From Paraburkholderia caribensis (GTDB taxonomy: Bacteria > Pseudomonadota > Gammaproteobacteria > Burkholderiales > Burkholderiaceae): DNA of 64,000 bases. The notes beneath the pieces were generated by a model. The model was not told the origin of the DNA and ran no database searches. It saw nothing but the letters and a program-made list of their open reading frames with translations. The stretch spans positions 2,728,001 to 2,792,000 of the forward strand of contig NZ_CP026101.1 of the NCBI RefSeq assembly GCF_002902945.1, in the 5' to 3' direction. Shown in pieces: positions 8,768 to 18,164 of the stretch (the first letter of the stretch is position 1; the number at the start of each line of letters is the position of its first letter). Both the position numbers and the translations under genes were made by a program.

Positions 8768-9136
8768 TCACTCCATCGTGTTCCACGCATGCACCGCGTC
8801 TTCGATACGCAGGTACTGTCCCGTTTCGAGTCCACATTTCTGGCATCCGAATTGATGCCGCTCGTCCTCGGGGCGGGTGTACTCCGGCACATGATGATGC
8901 ACTGGTCCTTTGCAATGTGGGCATGGCCTCGCTGTTCCTTCCGTCACAGGCAGCTTGGCGGACAGTTCAGTCTCAAGCTTGAAAACCACAATGCCCTTAC
9001 TCGGGTCCACGAAAGTATCGTGACGCACGAGCGTTTCACCCGCGTCGAATTCAAACTGTCTGACATACAGCGACAGGACGTCCTGCAGCTGTATCTCGAC
9101 CCATCGTAGCTCAGTCTTCTTTTCTGATGTCGTCAT
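8768..9136 (-). CDS. Lar-like zinc-ribbon protein
   Basis: 122 residues. The C-terminal half has CPHC and CQKC separated by about 30 residues, followed by AVHAWN. This C-x2-C ... C-x2-CG ... EA(I/V)xxWN pattern is that of the restriction-alleviation (Lar) family and related phage zinc ribbons. The N-terminal 60 residues (VEIQLQDVLSLYVRQFEF) are unrelated to Lar. The start ATG has only a weak Shine-Dalgarno. I infer nucleic-acid or protein binding; anti-restriction activity is only a family possibility. Confidence 0.6.
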   Translation of the reverse strand: MTTSEKKTELRWVEIQLQDVLSLYVRQFEFDAGETLVRHDTFVDPSKGIVVFKLETELSAKLPVTEGTARPCPHCKGPVHHHVPEYTRPEDERHQFGCQKCGLETGQYLRIEDAVHAWNTME

Positions 9137-9240
9137 TATCAGTTTGGTGTTGTCGTTTAGGTTTTAGGTCTAGTCGATCATTTGTCCGAGATTTGGCGGT
9201 CGCGTGTCCGCGTCGTTCAAGAGGTGGCGAATTGGACCAC

Positions 9241-9696
9241 TCATAGGTCTTTACGCGTAACGCTATCGACCTGGCGTCGTTCCGCGCTGGCATATCTATC
9301 CCAGACTCGTAGATTATGCACTAAGCGAATCCGTGCATAAACTATGACGGAGAACGTTGTAATTAATGGTGCGATCAGTGAAAGGTAAGCGAGCAATTCC
9401 GCAGTGAAGAGGTCGATCGCAGAGAAAAAATATAATATTACGGTTGTCAAGATTGCAAAAAAGCTGACGTATCCGATCAATCGTCCTTGCTTGCATCCGC
9501 ACTCAAAATAATCTCGCCGAATTGTCCGCGCAATCTGTTCATTCTGATCCGGTTCAAGTTCGGAAAGATTTACATGGATTATTCTAATACCTTTTCCCCA
9601 TGCGTGTAACCGTCGAAAATCGGACGTCGTGGAAATCATAAATGTCACGCTGCGTGGATTGCCGTGGCATGATGAGCAGCTTTTGAACTTCGGCAT
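9241..9696 (-). CDS. small inner-membrane protein, unknown
   Basis: 151 residues with two hydrophobic spans in the second half (YVSFFAILTTVILYFFSAI and LLAYLSLIAPLITTFSVIVY) and an N-terminal CSSC/CGC cysteine pattern that could bind metal. AT-rich coding. The start could also be the internal Met 20 (MISTTSDFRR). Convergent with the gene at 10104. No family recognised. Confidence 0.5.
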   Translation of the reverse strand: MPKFKSCSSCHGNPRSVTFMISTTSDFRRLHAWGKGIRIIHVNLSELEPDQNEQIARTIRRDYFECGCKQGRLIGYVSFFAILTTVILYFFSAIDLFTAELLAYLSLIAPLITTFSVIVYARIRLVHNLRVWDRYASAERRQVDSVTRKDL

Positions 9697-10103
9697 AAGA
9701 CTCTCAACTCGAAGTCGGTTGCGGCTGAAACGCTATTGTCGCGATAATTACTATTATCACGCGAGTCGTGCTCCGCCAACATCTGCGGTAGCGGGCGACT
9801 TTGTGGGCCGGTTTGGAGCGCTTCGAAAGGCCTTATACGTGCGAACCGGTTCATCATCAAGTCGTTCTGACGAGCATATATCGGATGTTCGTCCATGGAT
9901 AAGCCGCGAGGCTCGGCGACGGACTCTCGTCGCTGGGCCAAATGTTGGCAAAAGCACAGACTGTCGTATTTCCAATACCGCCACGCTGCGTTTTCGCCTA
10001 CGTTTAACCAAATGCCAGCCTTGGCGTCACTCCCGTTGGGTCATGCAACTCCTGAAGTCGGATGTCGGACAAGCCTGACATTATCTTTTTCGAGAGGTCT
10101 ACA

Positions 10104-10898
10104 ATGCCACTGACCGTCGAGCAGCAAGAGAGCATAAGGCAGGAAGAAACAATACGTGCCAATGTCCAGAAGGAAATTGCAGAAGCTGGCGCACCCAAAT
10201 CCAGATTCGCCAAAATCAACGGTTTCCTTGAGACAAAGGTTGGTTTTTGGTTGCTGGCTACGGTTCTTACTGGTTTGGTAACTGCGGCCTATGGGCAAAT
10301 ACAGATTTATTTGAGCCGGACGCCTGAATCAGGGCCAGCATACGACCAGCATATTGTTGACGAAATTCGACGTATTACCGAGGAGTTAATGACTGTCTAC
10401 GCTGTTACCGGGATGGGAGTAAAAAAAGACACATTCGATAAACGGGTTGACCGGTACAACCAGATTATCGGAAGTATCGATGCGATTATCATTATGTCTG
10501 AGAGTCGGAGTGTGCCAGATCCTGCAACACAAAAGGTACTAAAGTCCAGTTTATCAGAATGGCAAGGCAACAAGAGGTCTCCGCCACCCTCTCAAGCGGA
10601 TGCACTTTACATGGCTGCAACAGAGTGTGCAACGGAACGACATGTCGCGGGGCCAATGCGACTCCCCGACTCGACGTCTTCTTTAGATTCAAACACTCCT
10701 GACAGTGTTGCCGACTTGCTTCAAGTGTCTGCGGCGATTGCGTTACTGAGAGACACCGATTGCGTCCACGGATTGAATAATGCCGAGGTCGCTGTCAATA
10801 AGAGCATGACTTTTTATTACCTATCTCGAGCGCTCCATTACGAAAACGATCGGCAGCGTCGAAATGTAGATCCAATGGTGAAGGTCAGTCCGCTTTGA
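10104..10898 (+). CDS. single-pass membrane protein, unknown
   Basis: 264 residues from the ATG at 10104, chosen because GAGAGG lies at ideal spacing (an in-frame ATG 42 bases upstream lacks one). A charged N-terminal helix (VEQQESIRQEETIRANVQK) precedes one membrane span (FWLLATVLTGLVTAAYG). A ~200-residue domain follows with helical segments and three Cys (ECATERH, DTDCVHG). By topology the C-terminal domain is periplasmic. No family recognised; orphan. Confidence 0.55.
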   Translation: MPLTVEQQESIRQEETIRANVQKEIAEAGAPKSRFAKINGFLETKVGFWLLATVLTGLVTAAYGQIQIYLSRTPESGPAYDQHIVDEIRRITEELMTVYAVTGMGVKKDTFDKRVDRYNQIIGSIDAIIIMSESRSVPDPATQKVLKSSLSEWQGNKRSPPPSQADALYMAATECATERHVAGPMRLPDSTSSLDSNTPDSVADLLQVSAAIALLRDTDCVHGLNNAEVAVNKSMTFYYLSRALHYENDRQRRNVDPMVKVSPL

Positions 10899-11242
10899 CG
10901 AAATTCGGCCTCACAGATTATTGAATAACGCAGTTGAGTCGATTACTACGATGATTTCGCATGGTGACTACTTCGGTTAAAACTCACCATTTCGATCGTT
11001 TTCTCTGAAAGACATCAGGTAAGTTGATCGAAGCGATCGTCCTCAGCCTACAAAGTCGAGTGACCGCAACTGGGCCGGGCCCGGAAATACGAGATCGTCT
11101 AGAACAGCGCGATCTCAGGTCGAAAGCCGAACTTCCATGGACTACCCGTTTCGGTCAGTCACCATTGCAAATTACTGCCGTCTGGCTACACGTGACCGAC
11201 AGTCATTCACGTCGGGTTTGGCCCCGCATAGAAGCCCGAAGG
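10899..11242. other. non-coding gap between convergent genes
   Basis: I see no gene, repeat or clear terminator here. It lies 3' to the genes on both sides. Confidence 0.5.
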
Positions 11243-12064
11243 CTAACGGCTCCCTATCTGCTCCAGCGGAACGATATCCATGAGGTATCGCTCGGAACTA
11301 ACCTTCGCTTCATAGAGCGTTACGAGACTCCCTCGCTGCTCAAGCAAACCTTTCGCATAGTCACGGTCTGCGTTTGGCATCAGGTAGCCGAAGATGACGC
11401 CCTCTAGCAGGATCCGCGGATACTTTGCTGAGCGCTCCTTGGGGTTCTGGTGGAAGTTGACGACGCGGTATTCGTGCTCGTACCGCCAGCCCTCGTACTT
11501 AGTCAGGAATATTTTCCTGAATTGTTGCTCGTTGTTCGAGCTATCGAAATAATCGACAACGGGATACGTCGAGCTGTATTCAACTAACTCTGCATGCTGA
11601 AAAAAATCGAGAGCCTTAAACTTAAGGCACATCCCCTTATGCTTATCCGCGTAGTGATAGTACATTACTGGATCGCGCTCGCACTCAGATAAGCAGAGCA
11701 CACCAACAAGGCGATCACGGATATCTGCCGCGAGCGCTTTGTGGCCTATTGCGCAAACCTCTTCAGTTAACGACGGATACTGCTTCTCATACGCGCGATA
11801 CCGCGCTTTCAGCTCCTTGCCTCGCAGGCTCGGGAAGTTACGCGATACAAGTGACCGGAACACGGTGTGGCGGAACTCGTCACGTTCTTCCGGTGTGCCG
11901 CCTTCGAAACGGAATACTGGCCTACAGTCCATCGGATCGTTGAAGTCTACCGGAGCCGTAAACCATAGTGCCGAATCGGTGAGGAGATTAGCAAAACGCT
12001 CGTTGCGCTTTGCGTCGGCCGCGTCACGCAACGGTGTGTACTTGTACAGATAATCAGGCGGCAT
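11243..12064 (-). CDS. DUF2971-family protein
   Basis: 273 residues from the ATG at 12064, which has GGAG seven bases upstream; a longer frame to 12220 has no ribosome site. The DUF2971 signature is clear: LYKYTPL at the N-terminus, FTAPVDFNDPMDC, LCLSECERDPVMYYHYADKHKGMCLKF, then YEGWRYEHEYRVV and a closing ILLEGVIFG. Members are common in accessory islands and near defence genes, but no biochemical role is established that I know of. Orphan here. Confidence 0.8.
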   Translation of the reverse strand: MPPDYLYKYTPLRDAADAKRNERFANLLTDSALWFTAPVDFNDPMDCRPVFRFEGGTPEERDEFRHTVFRSLVSRNFPSLRGKELKARYRAYEKQYPSLTEEVCAIGHKALAADIRDRLVGVLCLSECERDPVMYYHYADKHKGMCLKFKALDFFQHAELVEYSSTYPVVDYFDSSNNEQQFRKIFLTKYEGWRYEHEYRVVNFHQNPKERSAKYPRILLEGVIFGYLMPNADRDYAKGLLEQRGSLVTLYEAKVSSERYLMDIVPLEQIGSR

Positions 12065-12220
12065 GATGGTCTCCGGACGCGCAACGTCATGAGCCAAGCT
12101 GATAGACGACAACCCATACACTGAGAAGGATAGCGAAGCTGTATCGGCCAGCACACAGACTGGTGGCAATAAGGCGACGGCATCGATGGGAAGACGTCTC
12201 AAAATCAACAATATGCACAA

Positions 12221-12388
12221 GTGACGGTGTCACGGGAAGTTGCATTCCCGGTCAATCCTATGTCACATGGCACATTGCTACAGATGGTCGAAAAGTACAA
12301 GGCAGTAGGACTTACAGATCGCGGCCAAGTCGTCTTCTGGGCGTTCGTCATCATTGGTGGTCTTCTTCTCTTGCTCCTTCCTTCGTGA
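12221..12388 (+). CDS. possible 55-residue membrane-anchored protein
   Basis: A GTG-initiated frame gives a basic soluble part (MVEKYKAVGLTDRGQ) and one C-terminal hydrophobic helix (VVFWAFVIIGGLLLLLLP) before the stop. No good Shine-Dalgarno is visible, so it may be a fragment of a longer decayed gene. The frame is open back to a TAA near 12170. Confidence 0.35.
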   Translation: MTVSREVAFPVNPMSHGTLLQMVEKYKAVGLTDRGQVVFWAFVIIGGLLLLLLPS

Positions 12389-12888
12389 AGCGTAGCGCGC
12401 TACCTAGCGAATGTTTGAAGCCTGTGAGCGATTGTTCTGTAGCCTAACCTTGTATGGCGTATGGCGGGATGGATGTCTAGCATCAATGGAGGGAACCCAA
12501 AGGGAGTAGCAAGTCAATCAGAGACGCATGGAGGAGTGGCTACTCGGCGGAGCCGCCCCCAATGCGCACATCGTAACGTTAAAGTACATAGAGACATTCG
12601 CGGCCGCGTAGATTTGAACGAGAGGAAAGGGATCTGAAGCTGCCTCGCAAACCTCAATGCCTGAATGTCATCTCAGGCGGAACTGCTCTTGTCGGGAATC
12701 CGGCAGGTTGCGGAGTGAACCGGCCGTTGGAGTGCTCGCTTCGAGTGTTGCGCGAATGGCAATTATTGGCCGCACTTTGCCGGATGACGTGGAGACGAGC
12801 CGCTCGCCGGTGAAACTTTTATTTCGCTTAGCTTAAGTCTTTGTCCAGCAAGCGTTCGCGGTCGCCGTTGAGTCCGGCGGTCGTGGAG

Positions 12889-12934
12889 TGACACATTTAT
12901 CGTCGCGACGTTGACGGTTTTATTGCGGTCTACG
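12889..12934 (+). repeat. 46-bp dispersed repeat, copy 2
   Basis: Matches 7050-7095: TGACACATTTATCGTCGC ... TTTTATTGCGGTCTACG. Confidence 0.75.
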
Positions 12935-12975
12935 TTCGTCGAAGACTCGAAAATTGTCGACGATTCATGCGACGA

Positions 12976-13095
12976 TGTCGAACGACCGGTTGTGGCCGGT
13001 TGGGTGAGGTCGCCAACGGCTGCTTAGTGGCACTCCAGTCAGCCAAATCTGGATTTGGCCGACTGACCGGTTTGAAGAAAGTTGTCTGACAGGAG
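12976..13095 (-). repeat. 120-bp dispersed repeat, minus-strand copy
   Basis: The reverse complement reads CAGACAACTTTCTTCAAACC followed by GGTCAGTCGGCCAAATCC and is about 80% identical to 15571-15690, so the pair forms an inverted repeat 2.5 kb apart. Confidence 0.8.
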
Positions 13096-13274
13096 TGGGT
13101 CGGGAGTACGCACTGCCGACCGGCCGCTTCCAGGAAGCAGACTCCCACTGGCCGCTTTCCCGCGAATAGATTTTACGAGCGCGCTGACACAATCGGACCC
13201 TGAGCGGACCTCGAGATTTTCCGGAAACAGCCGTTCATGCTAGGGTAACGCCACTTATCGACGGGGCGATGTAA

Positions 13275-13670
13275 ATGAACGTCATCGAAATTAAATCTTG
13301 CGACTCCCAGACAGTGCTGACGTTGTCACCGCATAGCCGGAACCCCGACGAGGTTCTGTTTCTGGCCAAGATTTCGGCGGCCCCGTTTTCAGGCGAAGTT
13401 CTTGCGTCCACTTACGTTAACGGTCCGCCGACAACGCTGTTTGATGACATGGCAACGTCGTGGACTGGCTGGAGCGGCTCGAAGGATTGGCATGCGATCG
13501 ACGGTGACCTGTCATTTGGAGCAACAATCACTTCTCTAGGGAATGTGACGTTAGTCGTAGAGATGAGCGCAAATTCTGGCGACGACACTCTCAAAGCAAC
13601 ATTGAAAATTGAGGCTGGCAGCCTTGATCGCATTGCCCACGACGTGCGTTCTATTTTTCGATCTGCATGA
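13275..13670 (+). CDS. DUF6228-like protein
   Basis: 131 residues. The pattern of a short beta-rich N-terminus (VIEIKSCDSQTVLTLS), LFDDMATSWTGWSGSKDWHAI, LSFGATITSLGNVTLVVEM and a closing LKIEAGSLDRIA matches what I know of the DUF6228 family. ATG at 13275 is preceded by GGGGCGATGTAA. Small standalone proteins of this sort often occur as orphans or immunity-type genes in variable regions; that role is inference. Confidence 0.65.
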   Translation: MNVIEIKSCDSQTVLTLSPHSRNPDEVLFLAKISAAPFSGEVLASTYVNGPPTTLFDDMATSWTGWSGSKDWHAIDGDLSFGATITSLGNVTLVVEMSANSGDDTLKATLKIEAGSLDRIAHDVRSIFRSA

Positions 13671-13956
13671 GAGCCTTCTACAGAAGTTGTGTCGGGTGTG
13701 CGTATCATGCAAGAAGCATATCCCGACCCATAGCGGACCTCCGGCTTTCTCGTTTGCGGACGGTCGTAGTTCCTCTGTTCGGGCCGGCAGAGTTCCAGAC
13801 CAGGCAGAGGTTTTGGCATTGAAGTTTCATGGAGCACCTCGGCAGGCCAGTTCAGACTGCCCTGCACCGACCACTGAGCAGTTATCTAAGACGGTCGCGT
13901 CGCGGGAGAACCCTCGATGTCACCTCACAAAATCACGAGCTATTTCGGCGCACCGT

Positions 13957-14382
13957 TCAAGGCATGAGCACGCACCTCTTTTTCCCAGGCTGAAGAAGAA
14001 TTCTCGTCGCGATAGGACCGCTGCAGTATTTCACCTGGTCCAGCTTCGACATATCAAACAGGAAGCCACGCGCCGTCTTTGTGACCGTCACGACATCATC
14101 GTCCAGCATCGGATATCTAGTCGTAGTACCGGAGACGATGGGTGTACCCTTGACCAGGCCGGAATCTATGGTGCAATTCGTCGCGAGACCTTGGGTGGGA
14201 ACGCTAGACAGATACGAAAAGCTGACGATGACACCATTGGACTGCTTCACCTCAAGATCGTGAGACACCTCTTTCTGGTCAACAGAGCATTCGAGACTGT
14301 TCAGGTCTTTGACTGCCGCTTGCGCATTGCCAGCAAGCACAATTGCTACACAAAGCACAGTTCCGGTTCTCCGCACAATCAT
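13957..14382 (-). CDS. secreted protein of unknown function
   Basis: 141 residues with a Sec signal peptide (RRTGTVLCVAIVLAGNAQA, cleavage after AQA). The mature part is beta-rich with three Cys (LECSVDQ, TNCTID, KYCSGP) that could form a disulphide. ATG at 14382 has AAAGGAAC directly upstream. It lies alone, facing the plus-strand gene upstream. No family recognised. Confidence 0.6.
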   Translation of the reverse strand: MIVRRTGTVLCVAIVLAGNAQAAVKDLNSLECSVDQKEVSHDLEVKQSNGVIVSFSYLSSVPTQGLATNCTIDSGLVKGTPIVSGTTTRYPMLDDDVVTVTKTARGFLFDMSKLDQVKYCSGPIATRILLQPGKKRCVLMP

Positions 14383-14761
14383 GTTCCTTTCACATCATTG
14401 ACGATATCTGCGATGCTCTTCGCCGCCCCTCGCTTTGAAGGGTTACAGGTGAGTCCAGTCGGCAGCGGAGAGACCAGCCATGAAGTAGAAGCATCAGTGC
14501 ACCTCTCCCGCCATGGTCTTCCACCGCGATTTGAGAAACGTCGAATGCCACCAATGCTTAGGTATTTTGATTCATGAACGGGGGAAGTTTGCCTGCCGGG
14601 ATTGTCGCCATTCTAGCCCTCAGCGTCCAATGTCCCATTATGGCCGGCAGTCCTCCATGGGGTCCAGGCAAATGACGATTCTCTGGACGCCTTACAGGGC
14701 GATAGAATATCGCAGCATCAGGTCGCTCAGTTCAAAAACCGTAACTCACCGTAACCGCGAG
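14383..14761. other. gap, no supported gene
   Basis: A zinc-knuckle-like frame (CHQC ... CRDC) opens at 14513 on the plus strand but has no ribosome site and is read here as chance, or as an extension of the weak gene that follows. Confidence 0.4.
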
Positions 14762-15478
14762 ATGACAACTGATCCCACCGAACCGCTTCGCTTGTCGGCG
14801 CGGCGCAGCGATCTGCGCATGCCGGTCGAAAAACTTCCCTACCCGATCGGCGAGGGAGACTCTCGTGAGTCACCTGGCGAGAATCGTCTATGGGGATTAG
14901 TCGGCGACCAGGCCGTCTTTCAGCATATCGAGTTGTGGCCACATACCGAGAACAGTAACCACAACGAGGAGGCAGCCAGAAACGGACGCATGAACGGTGA
15001 GTTATACGCTGGGTTGAAAGATGCCTTCGGCAGGATTAGCGCGATCGAGGTTGGCGCCTTGGGATCGGATGCATCAATGACGACCGCCGCGGAACTCTCC
15101 AGCTTTCACACTTTGCAGAGGTGGGTGCCAAGCGTTGCGGATGGTCGCCATCTGTTCGTGTTCCGCTCCCGTGACGGAGAATGGGCCGGCTTTCGCTGGC
15201 GCGAAGAAAGTTTCCGGTTTCGAAGGGCTTCGCTGGTAGGGTTCTCCTTAACCTCCCTAATGCCTGCAAGAAGCTCTGGAGGATTTCAAGTCTGGGTCGG
15301 CTGCGTGCCGCGTTCGGAGCCGGGACCTCATGCAAAAGATAAATTCGTGGAGGCAAGCTCCTGTTATCTGTATGACCGCTGGACGGCGGAAGTAGGGTTT
15401 GCGCTGCTATCCGTCATGATCTGCGCGGCGAACTTCCTCGGCACAGCCTTGACCAGTCGTCAGTTTGCGGACGTTTGA
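14762..15478 (+). CDS. hypothetical protein (weak)
   Basis: A frame of about 238 residues from the ATG at 14762 (MTTDPTEPLRLS). It has a plausible soluble domain (GRHLFVFRSRDGEWAGFRWREE) and a C-terminal hydrophobic helix (EVGFALLSVMICAANFLG). The start has little ribosome-site support, and frames on the other strand are also open, so this could be non-coding. No family recognised. Confidence 0.3.
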   Translation: MTTDPTEPLRLSARRSDLRMPVEKLPYPIGEGDSRESPGENRLWGLVGDQAVFQHIELWPHTENSNHNEEAARNGRMNGELYAGLKDAFGRISAIEVGALGSDASMTTAAELSSFHTLQRWVPSVADGRHLFVFRSRDGEWAGFRWREESFRFRRASLVGFSLTSLMPARSSGGFQVWVGCVPRSEPGPHAKDKFVEASSCYLYDRWTAEVGFALLSVMICAANFLGTALTSRQFADV

Positions 15479-15936
15479 CAGCTTGAGACGGCGGCGCCAG
15501 GCATTGGCGACGTTGTAAGGCAGTTTTGCTCGCAGCAACCCGACTAGCGCGCAACGCGCTTGTCGCCTCACTTCGGCCAGACAACTTTCTTCAAACCGGT
15601 CAGTCAGCCAAATCCAGATTTTGCAGACCGGAGTGCCAATAAGCGGCCATTGGCGGCCTCACCCTATCGGCCAGAAGCGGCCGGTCGACAGGGTTATTTG
15701 GATCGTCAACAAACGAAGCTCACCCGTGGCGCACGCTTTCCGTTGCTTCCGTATGAATTTGACCCAGCATTTCTGCAATGAACCATCGGCGCTACGCTCA
15801 AGTTTCTCTCTGACGAGCCGTTAGATTTGATACGACAGTCTTTCACATGTGCCTTGAAAAAAGTTATGTGCGACGCTGCGTGGATCCGTCTGAGCGAAGT
15901 TCATTTCGACAACAATTATCCCTGCAATTGAGAAGC
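15479..15936. other. gap with dispersed repeat
   Basis: Apart from the 120-bp repeat copy at 15571-15690 nothing recognisable is present. The promoter of the following lipoprotein gene must lie at its end. Confidence 0.5.
15571..15690 (+). repeat. 120-bp dispersed repeat, plus-strand copy
   Basis: Shares CAGACAACTTTCTTCAAACC, CAGCCAAATCCAGATTT and GCGGCC...CCTCACCC blocks with the reverse complement of 12976-13095. Confidence 0.8.
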
Positions 15937-16542
15937 ATGAAGGCGATTGTCGCGGTTCTCATCTTAAGCGTTGTTCTATGCGGATGCGCTTCGGCAGTCA
16001 GCGAACGGGTGGCCACCAATTACACTAGGGTCGGTGCGGCAGCCGAGCGTCGCGGCGATTGGGACACCGCACGTCGAGCTTTTGCCCGTGCAACCCTAAA
16101 CGCTGATCAAGCGGGCTTGCCTCCAGCGAGCAGGGCTATCGCACATTACGAATACGGGCGTTCGTTGGGCGTCACCTGTTTCTTTGACGAATCCGAACGC
16201 GAACTTACCGCGGCTTACGAGTTTGACAAGCAAGCAGGTCAACCTCTTTTTCTGTCATTGATCGAACTGGCTCGGTTGAATCTGGACCAGAAGAAGTTTT
16301 CGCAATCCGCCGCATACTTCGAACGCGCAATGCCGTTCTTGGACGGAGCGAATGTCGCGGACAAAGCACCTGTTGCGTATTCCGATATTCTGAACGAGTA
16401 CGCACGCGCCCTTGCTGGAGCAGGACGCTCCGCGGAAGCCAAACCGCTGACCGACCGCGCGACGGCGCTTCGAGACGCCGCGCTCAACAAGCGCTCGATT
16501 ACCGATCGGACGCCGTACGGCAAATTCTGCAGCAAATCCTAA
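15937..16542 (+). CDS. TPR-like lipoprotein
   Basis: 201 residues from the ATG at 15937. The signal MKAIVAVLILSVVLCGCAS contains a lipobox (VLCGC), so it is a predicted lipoprotein. The mature part is all-helical with TPR-like repeats: AAAERRGDWDTARRAFARA, YEYGRSLG...ERELTAAYEFD, LARLNLDQKKFSQSAAYFERA, and LAGAGRSAEAKPL. It probably acts as an envelope scaffold for protein contacts. An in-frame start 90 bases upstream would hide the signal peptide and is rejected. It stands alone upstream of the convergent waaA. Confidence 0.75.
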   Translation: MKAIVAVLILSVVLCGCASAVSERVATNYTRVGAAAERRGDWDTARRAFARATLNADQAGLPPASRAIAHYEYGRSLGVTCFFDESERELTAAYEFDKQAGQPLFLSLIELARLNLDQKKFSQSAAYFERAMPFLDGANVADKAPVAYSDILNEYARALAGAGRSAEAKPLTDRATALRDAALNKRSITDRTPYGKFCSKS

Positions 16543-16659
16543 CCGCTGGCACCTCTGCGCCTTCGCGGACACTTGCGAACGTCCGCTTCGGAATGCGCAC
16601 GGACTCGACGCTGACGATTGGGATACGGTGGTGACCACTGTCGCATGAAGCACGCTAAC

Positions 16660-16720
16660 AACGCGCGGATGCCAGCGCAAACATAAGCAAACCAAAACCA
16701 ACACCCGCGCCACGAAACCA
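16660..16720 (-). repeat. tail fragment of the 20.4-21.1 kb inverted repeat
   Basis: CGGATGCCAGCGCAAACA followed by AAGCAAACCAAAACCAA matches the outer tail of both arms of the nested inverted repeat (compare 21090-21125). Only the tail is present, just 3' of waaA. Confidence 0.6.
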
Positions 16721-16771
16721 AAACACAGACGCCAGCACAGACGCAACAAAACCCCAAAAAGGCGAGCCGCC

Positions 16772-18073
16772 TCAGGCTGACAACAAAGTCGTCAACACAC
16801 TGACCGTCCGCGCAGTCGCGCCCCGATGCCTTGCGGCGAACGCAGAAGCCGCCCCACTCATGGCCACCCGCCGCGCCTTGTCCTCAAAAAGCTCACGCAA
16901 CACGCGCCCCAAGTCCGCTGGATCTTTCACCTGCACACAAGCGCCAGCAGCCACAGCATCCGCCGTCGCCTGCGTGAAATTGAACACATGCGGCCCGATC
17001 AGCACGGGCACACCCACACCACATGCCTCGATCAGATTCTGCCCGCCCAGCGGCAGCAGACTGCCGCCAATAAACGCAACGTCCGACGCGGCATAGTAAG
17101 CGCCCAACTCGCCCATCGAATCGCCGAGCAGCACCTTCACATCACGCGGCAAATCCGGCACGACAACTTCACCCGCAGCCGCCGCGCCCTCCGGCGCCCA
17201 CGCCGAGCGTCGGACACACCGCAAACCCTTCTTCTCGACCAATGCCGCAACTTCATTGAACCGCTGCGGATGACGCGGCACGAGAATAAGCAGCGCATCG
17301 TCAATGCCAAGTGCCGCGAACGCCTGCAACACCAGTTCCTCTTCGCCCTCGCGCGTGCTCGCCGCCACCCACACCGGACGCGTACCGATGGCCGCGCGCC
17401 ACGCATGCCCGCGCGCCGCCAGTTCCGGGGGCGTGCTCATGTCGAACTTCAGATTGCCAAGCACAGCGACATTGCGCGCGCCCAGCGCAGAAAGCCGTGT
17501 CGCATCCGACGGACTCTGCGCCAGCACGCGCGCAAACCCGCCGAACACGCCGCGCGTCGCACTGCCGAACTTCGCGGCGCGCCGATAAGAACGCTCCGAC
17601 ATCCGCGCATTCGTCAGCACCAGCGGCACGTCGGCGCGGCGGCACTCGTCGATCAGCGTCGGCCACACTTCCGTTTCCATCACGAGCCCGATGGACGGGC
17701 GCCACGCCCTCAAAAAACGCCGCACCGCGCGCGGCATGTCGTACGGCAGATAACAGCGCAGCACGCGATCGGCGAAGATCTGCTCGCCCGTCGCGCGGCC
17801 GCTCGGCGTCATGTGCGTGAGCAAAATGCTCGCGTCGGGCCGCGCCTTGAGCAACGCCTCGATGAGCGGCTGCGCGGCGCGCGTCTCGCCGACCGACACG
17901 GCGTGCACCCAGATCAACGGCGTATCGTCCTCGGGCACGCGGCCGCGCACGAAACCGAAACGCTCGCCGATATGCTCGCGATAGCCACGCTCCTTGCGCG
18001 AACGGATCAGAAGACGCAGCACCGCGAGCGGCGCGATCAGCCACCACAACGCGTTATAGACGGCCCTTAGCAT
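16772..18073 (-). CDS. waaA: 3-deoxy-D-manno-octulosonic acid transferase
   Basis: 433 residues, the normal length for WaaA/KdtA. It transfers Kdo from CMP-Kdo to lipid IVA at the cytoplasmic face of the inner membrane. Visible features are an N-terminal membrane anchor (YNALWWLIAPLAVLRLLI), the GYREHIGERFG segment containing the catalytic-base Glu region, LIWVHAVSVGETRAAQPL, and in the GT-B C-terminal half GDSMGELGAYYAASDVAFIGGSL and GGQNLIEACGVGVPVLIGPH. ATG follows GGAGG at ideal spacing. It is the last gene of a minus-strand run waaC-kdoO-waaA, 91 bp after kdoO. Confidence 0.95.
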   Translation of the reverse strand: MLRAVYNALWWLIAPLAVLRLLIRSRKERGYREHIGERFGFVRGRVPEDDTPLIWVHAVSVGETRAAQPLIEALLKARPDASILLTHMTPSGRATGEQIFADRVLRCYLPYDMPRAVRRFLRAWRPSIGLVMETEVWPTLIDECRRADVPLVLTNARMSERSYRRAAKFGSATRGVFGGFARVLAQSPSDATRLSALGARNVAVLGNLKFDMSTPPELAARGHAWRAAIGTRPVWVAASTREGEEELVLQAFAALGIDDALLILVPRHPQRFNEVAALVEKKGLRCVRRSAWAPEGAAAAGEVVVPDLPRDVKVLLGDSMGELGAYYAASDVAFIGGSLLPLGGQNLIEACGVGVPVLIGPHVFNFTQATADAVAAGACVQVKDPADLGRVLRELFEDKARRVAMSGAASAFAARHRGATARTVSVLTTLLSA

Positions 18074-18164
18074 CGGGCCTCCATGCGCGGCATCAGGAAC
18101 GGCATGAAGACGGCCGCGCCTGCGGCGCCTCGCACCCTGTTCGCGGGAAAAAGCAGCGCGCCGC

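Larger units (their letters stand above)
12389..13274. other. gap with dispersed repeats
   Basis: No gene. It contains the repeat copies at 12889-12934 and 12976-13095 listed separately, and otherwise degenerate sequence. Confidence 0.5.

Noticed and set aside
16826..18070. Long open frame (414 codons) on the plus strand
   Set aside because: It lies antisense to waaA; its Arg/His-rich composition is the usual shadow of a GC-rich gene and it has no ribosome site.
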